The notes under the pieces are model-generated. The model saw only the letters and a list, made by a program, of their open reading frames with translations. It was not told the origin of the DNA and made no database searches. This document shows, one piece after another, positions 42,950 to 53,555 of a stretch of DNA of 64,000 nucleotides. Source of the stretch: Nonomuraea ceibae (lineage in GTDB: Bacteria; Actinomycetota; Actinomycetes; Streptosporangiales; Streptosporangiaceae); contig NZ_JAHKRO010000039.1 of assembly GCF_019396325.1 (NCBI RefSeq), positions 1 to 64,000 of the forward strand, in the 5' to 3' direction. A program made the translations under genes and the position numbers. The first letter of the stretch is position 1. Every line of letters starts with the position of its first letter.

Positions 42950-44491
42950 ATGGAGTACGACTACGTGATCGTCGGAGCCGGTTCGGCAGGGTGCGTGCTG
43001 GCCAACAGGCTGTCGGCGGACCCGGCGGTGACCGTCGCCCTCATCGAGGCCGGAGGCCGCGACGACAAGCTGGAGATCCGCATGCCCGCGGGCTTCGCCA
43101 AGCTGTTCAAGACCGGCTACGACTGGGACTACACCACGGCCAAGCAGAGTGAGATGGCCGGGCGTGAGCTCTACTGGCCGCGCGGCCGGGTCCTCGGCGG
43201 CTCCTCGTCGATCAACGCCCAGATGTGGGTGCGCGGCTGCGCGCTCGACTACGACCAGTGGGGCGTGCCCGGCTGGACGTACGAGGACGTGCTGCCCTAC
43301 TTCAAACGCGCCGAGCGCCGGGTCGGCAGCAACCACGGCGGCGTCTACGGCACCGACGGGCCGCTGTTCATCTCCGAGCTGCGCAGCCCCAACGTCACCA
43401 CCGCCGCCTTCCTCAGAGCGTGCGACGAGCTCGGCCTGCGGCGCGCCGACGAGATCAACGGCCACGTCAACGACGGCTACGGCCCCACCCCCGTCAACCA
43501 GGACCGCGGCCGCCGCTGGAGCGCCGCCGACGGCTACCTGCGCCCCGCGCTCAAACGCCCCAACCTCACCCTGATCACCGAGGCGGACGTGAACCGCGTC
43601 GTCTTCGACGGCAGGCGCGCCGTCGGCATCGAGCACAGCGGCGGCGCCCAGGTCAGGGCCCGGCGGGAGGTCATCCTGTCGGCGGGCGCCATCGGCTCCC
43701 CCTACCTGCTCATGCGCTCCGGCGTCGGCGCCGCCGACGAACTGCGCGACGCCGGGATCGCCGTCGTCCACGAACTGCCCGAAGTGGGCAAGAACCTCCA
43801 GGACCACCTGTCGTCCGGCGTGTTCGTCGCCTGCAAGCAGCCGGTCACGCTGACCAAGGCCGAGTCGCTGGGCAACCTGCTCCGCTACATCGTGCTGCGC
43901 TCCGGCATGCTCACCACGAACGTCGGCGAGGCCGTCGCGTTCATCCGCACCACGCCCGCCGAGCCCGCCCCCGACATCGAGCTGATCTTCGCGCCCGGCC
44001 CGTTCATCGACCACGGCCTCACCCCGCCCACCGGCCACGGCCTGACCGTCGGCGTCATCCTGCTCCAGCCCGAGAGCCGGGGCCGCATCGGGCTCAACGG
44101 CCGCGAAGTCCTCGTCGACCCCGGCTACCTGACCAAGGAAGCCGACGTGAAACGGCTCGTCGCCGGGCTCAAGGTGGCCAAGCAGGTGTTCGCCAGCGCC
44201 GCCATGAAGCCGTACGCCGGCGGCCCGATGCCCCCCTACACCGCGCCCGAGACCGACGACGAGCTGGCCCAATGGGTGCGCGAGCGCGGCGAGACCCTCT
44301 ACCACCCGGTCGGCAGCTGCCGGATGGGTGCCGACGAGGACGCCGTCGTGGACCCGCAACTGCGCGTGCGCGGCCTCGACGGGCTCCGGGTCGCCGACGT
44401 GTCGATCATGCCGACGCTCAACCGCGGACACACCCACGCCCCCGCCATCATGATCGGCGAGAAGGCGGCCGACCTCATCGCGGCAGGCTGA
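42950..44491 (+). CDS. GMC-family FAD oxidoreductase
   Basis: A 513-residue glucose-methanol-choline oxidoreductase. The FAD motif is IVGAGSAGCVLANRL (residues 7-21), GMC signature 1 is in RGRVLGGSSSINAQMWVRG, signature 2 in GAIGSPYLLMRSGVG, and the catalytic His is in YHPVGSCRMG near residue 450. It oxidises primary or secondary alcohols; choline dehydrogenase is the nearest well-known relative but no betaine genes are near. GAGGAG lies 5 nt before the ATG. It is followed after 3 bp by an epoxide-hydrolase-like gene, so they are co-transcribed. Confidence 0.92.
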   Translation: MEYDYVIVGAGSAGCVLANRLSADPAVTVALIEAGGRDDKLEIRMPAGFAKLFKTGYDWDYTTAKQSEMAGRELYWPRGRVLGGSSSINAQMWVRGCALDYDQWGVPGWTYEDVLPYFKRAERRVGSNHGGVYGTDGPLFISELRSPNVTTAAFLRACDELGLRRADEINGHVNDGYGPTPVNQDRGRRWSAADGYLRPALKRPNLTLITEADVNRVVFDGRRAVGIEHSGGAQVRARREVILSAGAIGSPYLLMRSGVGAADELRDAGIAVVHELPEVGKNLQDHLSSGVFVACKQPVTLTKAESLGNLLRYIVLRSGMLTTNVGEAVAFIRTTPAEPAPDIELIFAPGPFIDHGLTPPTGHGLTVGVILLQPESRGRIGLNGREVLVDPGYLTKEADVKRLVAGLKVAKQVFASAAMKPYAGGPMPPYTAPETDDELAQWVRERGETLYHPVGSCRMGADEDAVVDPQLRVRGLDGLRVADVSIMPTLNRGHTHAPAIMIGEKAADLIAAG

Positions 44492-44494
44492 CCC

Positions 44495-45337
44495 GTGGAG
44501 ATCCGGACGATCCACGCCAACGGGGTGGAGTTCGCGTACCTCACCGCCGGGGACGGGCCGCTCGCGCTCTGCCTGCACGGCTTCCCCGACACCGCACACA
44601 CCTGGCGTCACCTCGTGCCCGCGCTCGCCGCCCGTGGCTACCGCGCCGTCGCGCCGTTCATGCGCGGCTACGCGCCCACGGAGATCCCCGCCGACGCCGC
44701 CTACGACGGCGACGCGCTCGCCGCCGACGCCCTCGCCCTGCACGAGCGGCTCGGCGGCGACGACTCGGCCGTCATCGTCGGCCACGACTGGGGCGCCGTC
44801 CCCGTGTACGCCACCGCCGACCGCTTCCGCGCCGCCGTCACCCTCGCCGTCCCGCCGCCCGCCGTCCTCCGCGCCGCCTTCCTGCACTACGAGCAGCTCA
44901 AACGGTCGTTCTACGTGTTCCTCTTCCAGACCGGACTGGCCGAGACCGCCGCGTCGGCGCCCGGGTTCCTCGAAGGGCTCTGGGCCGACTGGTCACCCGG
45001 CTACGACGCCACCCACGACCTGGAGCTCGTCCGCCGCAGCATCGGCGACCCCGCCCACCTGTCGGCCGCCATCGGCTACTACCGGGCCATGCTCGGCGCC
45101 GCCCCGCCCTCTGGCCGCCACCCCGCCGCCGGAGCCGCCGCCGCCACGCCGATCCTCTACCTCCACGGCGAACGCGACGGCTGCATCGGCGCCGACCTGG
45201 TCAAGGACGCCGCCGCCGCGCTGCCGCCCGGCTCCCGCGCCGAACCCGTCGCCGGCGCCGGGCACTTCCTCCACCTGGAGCGCCCGGCGGCCGTCAACGA
45301 CCTCGTCCTGTCCTGGCTCGGGCCCGCCCGGGGCTGA
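44495..45337 (+). CDS. Alpha/beta hydrolase, epoxide-hydrolase-like
   Basis: A 280-residue hydrolase. The oxyanion motif HGFPDTAH and the nucleophile elbow VGHDWGA put an Asp, not Ser, at the nucleophile, as in epoxide hydrolases and haloalkane dehalogenases. The His is in AGHFLHLE near the C-terminus. GTG at 44495 starts 3 bp after the GMC stop. Together they suggest breakdown of an alcohol/epoxide. Its 3' end overlaps the convergent methyltransferase gene by 44 bp. Confidence 0.88.
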   Translation: MEIRTIHANGVEFAYLTAGDGPLALCLHGFPDTAHTWRHLVPALAARGYRAVAPFMRGYAPTEIPADAAYDGDALAADALALHERLGGDDSAVIVGHDWGAVPVYATADRFRAAVTLAVPPPAVLRAAFLHYEQLKRSFYVFLFQTGLAETAASAPGFLEGLWADWSPGYDATHDLELVRRSIGDPAHLSAAIGYYRAMLGAAPPSGRHPAAGAAAATPILYLHGERDGCIGADLVKDAAAALPPGSRAEPVAGAGHFLHLERPAAVNDLVLSWLGPARG

Positions 45338-46598
45338 GCACGACCAGCTCCGGGTGCCGGCCCGACAAACTCACCCGCACCCTCTCCCGTACGGTGAAGC
45401 CGTCCGGGACCCCGTCGTGCACCAGCGCCACCACCAGCCCGTCCGCCGCCAGCACCCGCCGCACCTCCCGCCACAGCCTCCCGGGATCCCCGGCCAGCAG
45501 CCCGCCCGCCGCGACCTGACGCCCCCACGGCGGGTTCACCAGCACCCGATCCACCACCCCGTCCCCCAGCGGAACGCGCCCCCCGTCCGCCACCCCCCAC
45601 CAGAACCCACCGGAAGCGACACCACCGGCCCCACCGACCAGAAGCCCCGCCCCGCCCGCCCAGCCTGCGCCGCGCGCACGGGAGTAGCCCGCCCCGGCCA
45701 CGGGCCCGTCTGCCCTGGAGACGACCCCGGCGGCGGTGCGCCCCTCCGCCGGGACGCGGGTGACGGTGGGCGTTGGGTGGGTGCCCGCCTCAGGGGTGCC
45801 CGCACTGTACGCGGGGGCGAGGGGGAGCGTTGGGGCGGTGTGCAGGTGGGTGGCGTTGGTGGTGGCGGCCGTGATGGCGGCGGGGTTGTGGTCCAGGCCG
45901 AGGAAGCGGGCGTGGGGGGCGAGGGCGGCGGCCTCGAGGAGGGTGGTGCCGGCGCCGCAGCAGGGGTCGAGCACGGTGCGGGCGCCGTCGAGGCGGGCGA
46001 GGGCCGCCATGGCGGCGGCGAGCGGCGGGTGCAGGCTGCCCGGCACGGACCCGAGCTTGTACGGCCGGCGGTGCAGGGGCCGGGCCGCCAGGCGCAGTCC
46101 GATGACGGCGCGCTCGCCCTCGATCGTCACCCGGAACGCCAGGCATCCGGCGGGGGGCGGCACGGCGCCGCCGGCGCGCGAGTGGTAGGGCAGCCGCAGC
46201 CGGCGGCCCAGCTCGGCCCCGACCGCGTCCTCGATGTCGTGGCGCGTGTAGGCGCGCCGCCCGACGAACGTGGCCGACACCTCGACCCCGGCCGCGTCCC
46301 GGTGCGGGAGCGGGCGGGGCGGCAGGGCGCGGAGGGCGCGGGCGGCGGCCGCCAGGCGGCGCAGGGCGAGGCGGCCGTGGCCGACCCCGTCCACCACGGC
46401 CGCCACCAGCAGCACGTCGTCGGCCGTCCGCAGCCCCAGCAGCCCGGGGCCGGGGTCGGCCGTGTCGAACCAGACCTCGCGATGGCGCAACCCGCGGACG
46501 GAGCCGAGCCGGGAACGGCGGATTTCAGCTGCGACCAGGGGTTCGATGCCATGCACCGCCCTGGCCACGGCAAGGGTGCGCACGTGTCCTTCTCCCAT
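45294..46598 (-). CDS. RlmL/Trm14-like RNA guanine-N2 methyltransferase
   Basis: A 434-residue protein. The N-terminal half reads like a degenerate THUMP-type RNA-binding module. SAM motif I is DPCCGAGTTLLEA (residues 211-223) and the catalytic NPPW of N2-guanine methyltransferases is at 355-358. Between them residues 252-345 are a Gly/Ala/Thr-rich low-complexity insertion that normal members lack. The RNA target is unknown. ATG 46598 or GTG 46583 (GGAGAAGGA upstream) may start. Upstream are a tiny Phe/Leu ORF and two perfect hairpins. The 3' end overlaps the hydrolase by 44 bp. Confidence 0.78.
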   Translation of the reverse strand: MGEGHVRTLAVARAVHGIEPLVAAEIRRSRLGSVRGLRHREVWFDTADPGPGLLGLRTADDVLLVAAVVDGVGHGRLALRRLAAAARALRALPPRPLPHRDAAGVEVSATFVGRRAYTRHDIEDAVGAELGRRLRLPYHSRAGGAVPPPAGCLAFRVTIEGERAVIGLRLAARPLHRRPYKLGSVPGSLHPPLAAAMAALARLDGARTVLDPCCGAGTTLLEAAALAPHARFLGLDHNPAAITAATTNATHLHTAPTLPLAPAYSAGTPEAGTHPTPTVTRVPAEGRTAAGVVSRADGPVAGAGYSRARGAGWAGGAGLLVGGAGGVASGGFWWGVADGGRVPLGDGVVDRVLVNPPWGRQVAAGGLLAGDPGRLWREVRRVLAADGLVVALVHDGVPDGFTVRERVRVSLSGRHPELVVLSPGRARARTGRGR

Positions 46599-46607
46599 GG
46601 AGCGACC

Positions 46608-46630
46608 CGGGACGGCGGCCGGCCGTCCCG
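46608..46630 (-). promoter_or_regulatory. Hairpin 2 in leader of RNA methyltransferase gene
   Basis: A perfect 9-bp stem CGGGACGGC/GCCGTCCCG with a 5-nt loop ends 9 nt before the ATG at 46598. Folded, it would hold the start region of the gene close to a stable helix. Confidence 0.6.
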
Positions 46631-46633
46631 CAT

Positions 46634-46666
46634 CGCCGGCGGTGGGTCATCCGCGACCCGCCGGCG
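46634..46666 (-). promoter_or_regulatory. Hairpin 1 in leader of RNA methyltransferase gene
   Basis: A 7-bp stem CGCCGGC/GCCGGCG, a small bulge and a further 5-bp stem GGGTC/GACCC around a 6-nt loop. It begins 5 nt after the stop of the MTFFFLLG leader. Confidence 0.6.
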
Positions 46667-46671
46667 GATCG

Positions 46672-46698
46672 CTAGCCGAGGAGGAAGAAGAACGTCAT
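46672..46698 (-). CDS. Candidate leader peptide MTFFFLLG
   Basis: ATG ACG TTC TTC TTC CTC CTC GGC TAG encodes eight residues, five of them Phe or Leu. A TACGGT -10-like box ends 7 nt before the ATG, the same spacing as the leaderless NmrA-like genes in this window. Two strong hairpins follow before the RNA methyltransferase gene. The order is that of ribosome-stalling attenuators known for rRNA methyltransferase genes. The ORF is tiny and could be chance. Confidence 0.4.
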   Translation of the reverse strand: MTFFFLLG

Positions 46699-46753
46699 GC
46701 CGGTCACCGTAGCCACCGTCCGGCTCGGCTCGCCACACATTTTCCGGCCACGT

Positions 46754-46768
46754 ACGTACGGTGTACGT
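46754..46768. promoter_or_regulatory. Inverted repeat ACGTAC-GGT-GTACGT upstream of P450
   Basis: Perfect 6-bp arms with a 3-nt centre, 44 bp before the P450 start. A related half site GACGTACC follows at 46779. It is a TetR-like operator candidate; no regulator is adjacent. Confidence 0.5.
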
Positions 46769-46812
46769 CGAAAGCATTGACGTACCGGCATCGAGGCTCG
46801 AATGATGGCCCC

Positions 46813-48054
46813 ATGAGCGTCGTTGACTTCGACCTGTCCGACCGCGATTTCTGGGCCAGGCCCATGGGCGAGCGCCGGGAGGCGTTCGACCGGCTGCGCC
46901 GCCTGGACAGCCCGGCCTTCTTCGAGGAGCCGGAGGTCTCGTTCGCCCCGAAGGGCCCCGGCTACTACGCCCTGGTCCGGCACGCGGACATCCTCGAGGC
47001 CAGCCGCACCCCGGAGGTGTTCTCGTCGGGGGAGGGCGGCGCGACGAACATCCCGGACATGCCGGCCGAGTTCGCCGAGTACTTCGGGTCGATGATCAAC
47101 ATGGACGATCCCCGGCACGCCCGCCTGCGCCGGATCGTCTCGCGCGCGTTCACGCCGAAGATGATCAAGCAGTTCGAGACCGACGTGGAGTCGGCGGCCG
47201 TCAAGATCGTCGACGACCTGCTGGCCAAGGGTCCCGGCTGCGACTTCGTCACCGAGGTCGCCGCCCGGCTGCCCCTGAAGATCATCTGCGACATGATGGG
47301 CATCCCGGAGCGCGACTACGGGTTCGTCTTCGACCGGTCGAACATCATCCTCGGCGGCTTCGACCCCGAATACACCGGCCCCGACCTCGGCCAGCTCGCC
47401 GAGAAGCTGCTCACCGCAGGCATGGAGCTGCAGCAGCTCGTCCAGGACCTGGCCGCGCACCGCGCCGAACACCCGACGAACGACCTGACCTCGTCCCTGG
47501 TCAACGCCAACATCGACGGCGAGCAGCTCACCCTTCAGGAGCTCGGCTCGTTCTTCATCCTGCTCGTCGTGGCCGGCAACGAGACCACCCGCAACGCGAT
47601 CTCGCACGGCCTGCGCCTGCTCACCACGAACCCCGACCAGCGCGCGCTGTGGCTGAGCGACCCGGAGGCCTACACCGGCACGGCCGTCGAGGAGATCGTC
47701 CGCCTCGCCTCGCCGGTCAACTTCATGCGCCGCAAGGTCACCCGCGACCACACGATGAACGGCCACCTCTACCGCAAGGGCGAGAAGGCCGTCCTCTACT
47801 ACTGGGCGGCCAACCGCGACCCGGCGGTGTTCGAGGACCCGGAGCGGTTCGACATCACCCGCCACCCGAACCCGCACGTCGGCTTCGGCGGCCCGGGCCC
47901 GCACTTCTGCCTGGGCGCCCACCTGGCCCGCCGCGAGATCACGGTGATGTTCCGCGAGCTGCTGCGCCGCGTCCCCGGCATCGAGGGCGGCACGCCGGAC
48001 CGGCTGCACTCCAGCTTCATCAACGGGATCAAGCACATGGAGTGCGCCTTCTAG
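46813..48054 (+). CDS. Cytochrome P450 (CYP124/125/142-like)
   Basis: A 413-residue soluble bacterial P450. The oxygen-activation motif AGNETT is at 254-259, the ExxR pair is in EEIVRLA, and the heme Cys366 is in FGGPGPHFCLG. The segments MDDPRHARLRRIVSRAFTPKMI and FMRRKVTRD are those of the steroid/methyl-branched-lipid hydroxylase group CYP124/125/142. Terminal hydroxylation of a sterol side chain or branched fatty acid is likely; the exact substrate is open. No ferredoxin gene is adjacent. Confidence 0.9.
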   Translation: MSVVDFDLSDRDFWARPMGERREAFDRLRRLDSPAFFEEPEVSFAPKGPGYYALVRHADILEASRTPEVFSSGEGGATNIPDMPAEFAEYFGSMINMDDPRHARLRRIVSRAFTPKMIKQFETDVESAAVKIVDDLLAKGPGCDFVTEVAARLPLKIICDMMGIPERDYGFVFDRSNIILGGFDPEYTGPDLGQLAEKLLTAGMELQQLVQDLAAHRAEHPTNDLTSSLVNANIDGEQLTLQELGSFFILLVVAGNETTRNAISHGLRLLTTNPDQRALWLSDPEAYTGTAVEEIVRLASPVNFMRRKVTRDHTMNGHLYRKGEKAVLYYWAANRDPAVFEDPERFDITRHPNPHVGFGGPGPHFCLGAHLARREITVMFRELLRRVPGIEGGTPDRLHSSFINGIKHMECAF

Positions 48055-48063
48055 CGTCCGGGC

Positions 48064-49632
48064 CTACCCCTGGGCGGTCACCTTCAGCCGGTTGATCACG
48101 GTGTTGAGGTCGGGGCGCAGGTTCTCGCCCTCCTCCGGGACCGACATGTAGACGACGGCCGGCAGCTCGGCGCCCGTGTCGAGCGCGGCCGTGACGATCG
48201 TGGCCTTCTCGCTCGCGGACGTGAGCGCGTACGCGATGAGCATGCCCTTGGCGTCGCCCACGGTCAGCTCCTGCTGGGCGATCTTCTTGACCCGGTTGGG
48301 CATCTCGAACAGGCGCTTGCGCGCGTCGACCACGACCGCCTTGATCGCCGGCTCCAGCTCGCCCGGCTTGGCGTAGGACGAGGCCAGCCGCTCCGGGAGC
48401 GGCCCGGTGAGCACCTGCGCGGCCAGGTTGGTGCCGACCATCGCGTACTGGCGGGTCTCGAAGCCGTACGTGCCCTTCACCGTGGGCCGCTCGTCCAGCC
48501 GCCAGGTGCCGCCGAGGCGCGGGACGGAGATGCCGGCGGCGGCGTCGGGCAGCGTGCCCGTCACGCCCGACGCCTTGCCCGGGAACTTCGGCAGGCGGGG
48601 GATCGTCGAGGTGGTCTTCTGCGGTCCGGGCGGCGGCGTCTTCGTGGTCTCCTGCGCGACGGGCGGCGTCTCCTTCGCCCCGGCGAGCGGACCGGCGAGG
48701 AACGCCCAGAGCAGGCCCGCGACCAGCGCGATCGCGACCGAGCCGGCCAGCGCGTAGATCCAGATGGGCTTGCCCTCCTCCAGGGTCTCGGGCTCGCCCA
48801 TCTCGTTGTAGTCGTCGCCGAAGACGGTGTCCCAGAGCTGCTGCTGGCGCTCGGGGGGAGGGGTGCGCGAGCCGCTGATCTGGCCGGCCGTGACGAACGG
48901 GCGGTCCGGGTCGGACGGGTCGCGGCTCAGGTTCGCGCCCGGCCTGCCGTGCTGCGCCTGGTGCTCGCCCGGCTGCTGGTGCGGGTCGTGCGCCTGGTCG
49001 AGGGGCTGGATCGGCGGCTGCTGCGGCTCGGCGACGGGCGCGGCGTGCGGCTGCCCGTGCCCCGGCGGCTGTGCGTGGCCCTGCGCCTGGACCTGGGAGT
49101 ACGTCATCGTGCGCTCGTCGGCGGCCTGCGAGGTCGGCACCACCGGCTGGTCGGGCGGGGGCGCGCTGTACGGGGTGTCCAGCGGCGAGGGGGAGTGGTG
49201 GCGGGGCGCGGCGGAGTCCTGCGGCGGCCAGGGGGCCGGGGAGCTGAGGTTCGCCCAGGCGCCGGGCTGCGCGGCGGGCGGCTCCGACCACGCGGGCGCC
49301 GGGTCCGCGGGCTGCCCGGGGGAGGGCTGCCCAGCGGTGTGCTGTCCGGAGGAGGGCTGTCCGGTGGTGGGCCAGGACGTCGGCACCGGCTCGGCGTCGC
49401 GCCGGGCGGGCTGGGCCTCGGGCCGGGTGGCGTCGGCCCAGGAGAACTGCTCGGGCTGCGACGACCGGCCGGGCGGCTCGGGCCAGGCGGCGGCGGGGGG
49501 AGCCTCGGGCCAGGCGGTGGGCGGCTGCTGGGCCGCCGGAGGCGTTTCGGGCCAGGAGGTCGGGACATCCTCGCGCGGGGCCTCGGGCCAGGACGGTGGC
49601 AGGTGAGGTGCTCCGGAATGCTCCGTTGCCAT
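48064..49632 (-). CDS. Proline-rich single-pass membrane protein
   Basis: A 522-residue protein of unknown function. The first about 280 residues are a cytoplasmic Pro/Gln/Trp-rich region with recurring SWPE/AWPE motifs, then one membrane helix (about residues 288-313). About 210 outer residues form a conserved-looking domain with a TVKGTYGFETRQYAMVGTNLAAQ core. The layout resembles Pro-rich scaffold proteins that are substrates of Ser/Thr kinases. AGGAGGG lies 9 nt before the ATG at 49632. Upstream in-frame starts reach 49809 but lack ribosome sites. Confidence 0.75.
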   Translation of the reverse strand: MATEHSGAPHLPPSWPEAPREDVPTSWPETPPAAQQPPTAWPEAPPAAAWPEPPGRSSQPEQFSWADATRPEAQPARRDAEPVPTSWPTTGQPSSGQHTAGQPSPGQPADPAPAWSEPPAAQPGAWANLSSPAPWPPQDSAAPRHHSPSPLDTPYSAPPPDQPVVPTSQAADERTMTYSQVQAQGHAQPPGHGQPHAAPVAEPQQPPIQPLDQAHDPHQQPGEHQAQHGRPGANLSRDPSDPDRPFVTAGQISGSRTPPPERQQQLWDTVFGDDYNEMGEPETLEEGKPIWIYALAGSVAIALVAGLLWAFLAGPLAGAKETPPVAQETTKTPPPGPQKTTSTIPRLPKFPGKASGVTGTLPDAAAGISVPRLGGTWRLDERPTVKGTYGFETRQYAMVGTNLAAQVLTGPLPERLASSYAKPGELEPAIKAVVVDARKRLFEMPNRVKKIAQQELTVGDAKGMLIAYALTSASEKATIVTAALDTGAELPAVVYMSVPEEGENLRPDLNTVINRLKVTAQG

Positions 49633-49940
49633 TGCTGCCGGCCCTCCTGTGGTTATGTCCGGATTCGACGTGCTGTGCATGATCTCATGGGATTTTCCAG
49701 GAGACCCAGCCGGCTCCGCAGGGAAACGGGCGAAGCCGTGCGGATCGGTCGGCGGATCCTGCTGGGGCAGGTCGGCCTCCGGTCGTTCCGGCTCAGCTGA
49801 ATGCACCACGGCGACGAGAGTATTCTAATGGGACATATGAGGTCACAACGGATCTATCACCATCAGGTCTCACCGGCCTGAAGGCTCCATTGTGCCCGCC
49901 CGCGCCGCTTGAGCGCCTGCATTCGGTTGAAGAGGTGCGC
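49633..49940. other. 308-bp divergent intergenic region
   Basis: Between the membrane-protein start and the leuS leader promoter. It includes locally A/T-rich stretches (around 49818-49870, with TATTCTAATGGGACATATGAGG) likely holding the leftward promoter. I see no gene in it. Confidence 0.4.
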
Positions 49941-49946
49941 TAGGCT
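49941..49946 (+). promoter_or_regulatory. -10 box TAGGCT of leuS leader
   Basis: The hexamer ends 6 nt before the leader-peptide ATG, fitting a leaderless transcript that starts at or next to the ATG. A clear -35 is not seen. Confidence 0.45.
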
Positions 49947-49952
49947 TGACCT

Positions 49953-49997
49953 ATGCGTTCCGCGACCCTGCTTCTTAGCGGGCCGCGACGGCCCTGA
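49953..49997 (+). CDS. leuS leader peptide MRSATLLLSGPRRP
   Basis: A 14-residue ORF with three consecutive Leu codons CTG-CTT-CTT. CTT is rare in this G+C-rich genome, so a drop in charged tRNA-Leu would stall the ribosome here. The ORF overlaps the left arms of two alternative hairpins and is followed by an intrinsic terminator before leuS. This is the classical arrangement of amino-acid attenuation, and leucine is the substrate of the enzyme encoded downstream. Confidence 0.75.
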   Translation: MRSATLLLSGPRRP

Positions 49998-50015
49998 AGA
50001 TCTCGCCGTCGCGGC
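49980..50015 (+). promoter_or_regulatory. Mutually exclusive leader hairpins of leuS
   Basis: GGGCCG-CGA-CGGCCC (49980-49994) cannot form together with the 10-bp perfect helix GCCGCGACGG (49982-49991) with CCGTCGCGGC (50006-50015), because they share a strand. A ribosome at the Leu codons would cover the left arm. Confidence 0.6.
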
Positions 50016-50017
50016 TG

Positions 50018-50045
50018 CCCCTCGTCCTGCATACGAGGGGTTTTT
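50018..50045 (+). terminator. Intrinsic terminator/attenuator before leuS
   Basis: A perfect 8-bp stem CCCCTCGT/ACGAGGGG with a 7-nt loop is followed at once by TTTTT. It lies 34 bp before the leuS start and in the same direction, so it must be bypassed for leuS to be made. It is the only U-tract terminator I see in the window. Confidence 0.85.
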
Positions 50046-50079
50046 CTATGGGTCCGAGTCAATCAGAAGGACAACCGCC

Positions 50080-52533
<2,454 letters not shown>

Positions 52534-52536
52534 CGC

Positions 52537-53505
52537 TCACAGCCGGCGCAGGGCCGGCAGGAGGTCCTTCTCCGCCCAGGCGAAGAAGGGCTCCTGCTGG
52601 TCGGCGCCGATCTGCACGAGCGCGACGTGGGTGTAGCCGCCGTCGAGATAGGCGCGCACCGCCTCCACGACCGCGTCCACGTCGTTGCCGCACGGCACGC
52701 TCTGCGCGACGTCGTCGGGGCGTACGGTCGAGGCGGCGGCCGCGAAGTTGACCGGGCCGGGCAGCTCGGCCATGACCTTCCAGCCGCCGACGCCCGACCA
52801 GCGCCACAGCCGGTGCGCGCGTTCCTTGGCCGCCTCGGCGTCGGTGTCGTAGGAGAGCGCGAGCTGCCCGTACACCGGCTTGCCCGAGCCTCCGGCGTCG
52901 GCGAACGCGCTGACCACCTCGGGCATCGGGTCGTTGATGACCAGGATGTCCCCGTACTCGGCGGCGAGCCGCGCCGAGCTGGAGCCCGAGGCGGCGATCG
53001 CGATCGGCACCGGCTCCTCGGGCAGGTCGTACAGCTTGGCCGAGTCGACGTCGTAGAACTCGCCCTGGTAGGTGACGTAGCCGCCGCCGAACAGCTCGCG
53101 GATGATCTGCACGGCCTCACGCAGCATGCGGTGGCGCACGTCGGCGGACGGCCAGCCCTCGCCGATGACGTGCTCGTTGAGGTTCTCGCCCGCGCCGAGG
53201 CCGAGCGTGAACCGGCCGCCGCTCAGCACGCCCATCGTGGCCGCCTTCTGCGCCACCACCGCCGGGTGGTAACGCATGATCGGGCAGGTCACGTACGTCA
53301 TGAGCGGCAGCCGGGCGGTGGCCTGGGCCGCGGCGCCGAGCACCGACCAGGCGTACGGTGAATGGCCCATCTCCTCGACCCACGGGAAGTAGTGGTCGGA
53401 GATGACCGCGTAGTCGAAGCCCGCCTGCTCGGCCCGGGCGGCGGAGTCGACGAGCTGCCGGGCGGGCGTCTGCTCGCACATCAGGGTGTAGCCGAATTCT
53501 GCCAT
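52537..53505 (-). CDS. F420-dependent LLM-class oxidoreductase
   Basis: A 322-residue TIM-barrel protein of the luciferase-like monooxygenase fold, in the branch near F420-dependent glucose-6-phosphate dehydrogenase. YTLMCEQTPARQL opens it, DYAVISDHYFPW and the GAGENLNEHVIG loop are typical of F420 binders. The substrate is unknown; related enzymes oxidise hydroxylated lipids or sugars. It converges with leuS at 3 bp. Confidence 0.85.
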   Translation of the reverse strand: MAEFGYTLMCEQTPARQLVDSAARAEQAGFDYAVISDHYFPWVEEMGHSPYAWSVLGAAAQATARLPLMTYVTCPIMRYHPAVVAQKAATMGVLSGGRFTLGLGAGENLNEHVIGEGWPSADVRHRMLREAVQIIRELFGGGYVTYQGEFYDVDSAKLYDLPEEPVPIAIAASGSSSARLAAEYGDILVINDPMPEVVSAFADAGGSGKPVYGQLALSYDTDAEAAKERAHRLWRWSGVGGWKVMAELPGPVNFAAAASTVRPDDVAQSVPCGNDVDAVVEAVRAYLDGGYTHVALVQIGADQQEPFFAWAEKDLLPALRRL

Positions 53506-53555
53506 GATGTCCGGACTACCCGGCTTCGTACAGGCTAGTTACCGGCCGGTGGAGA

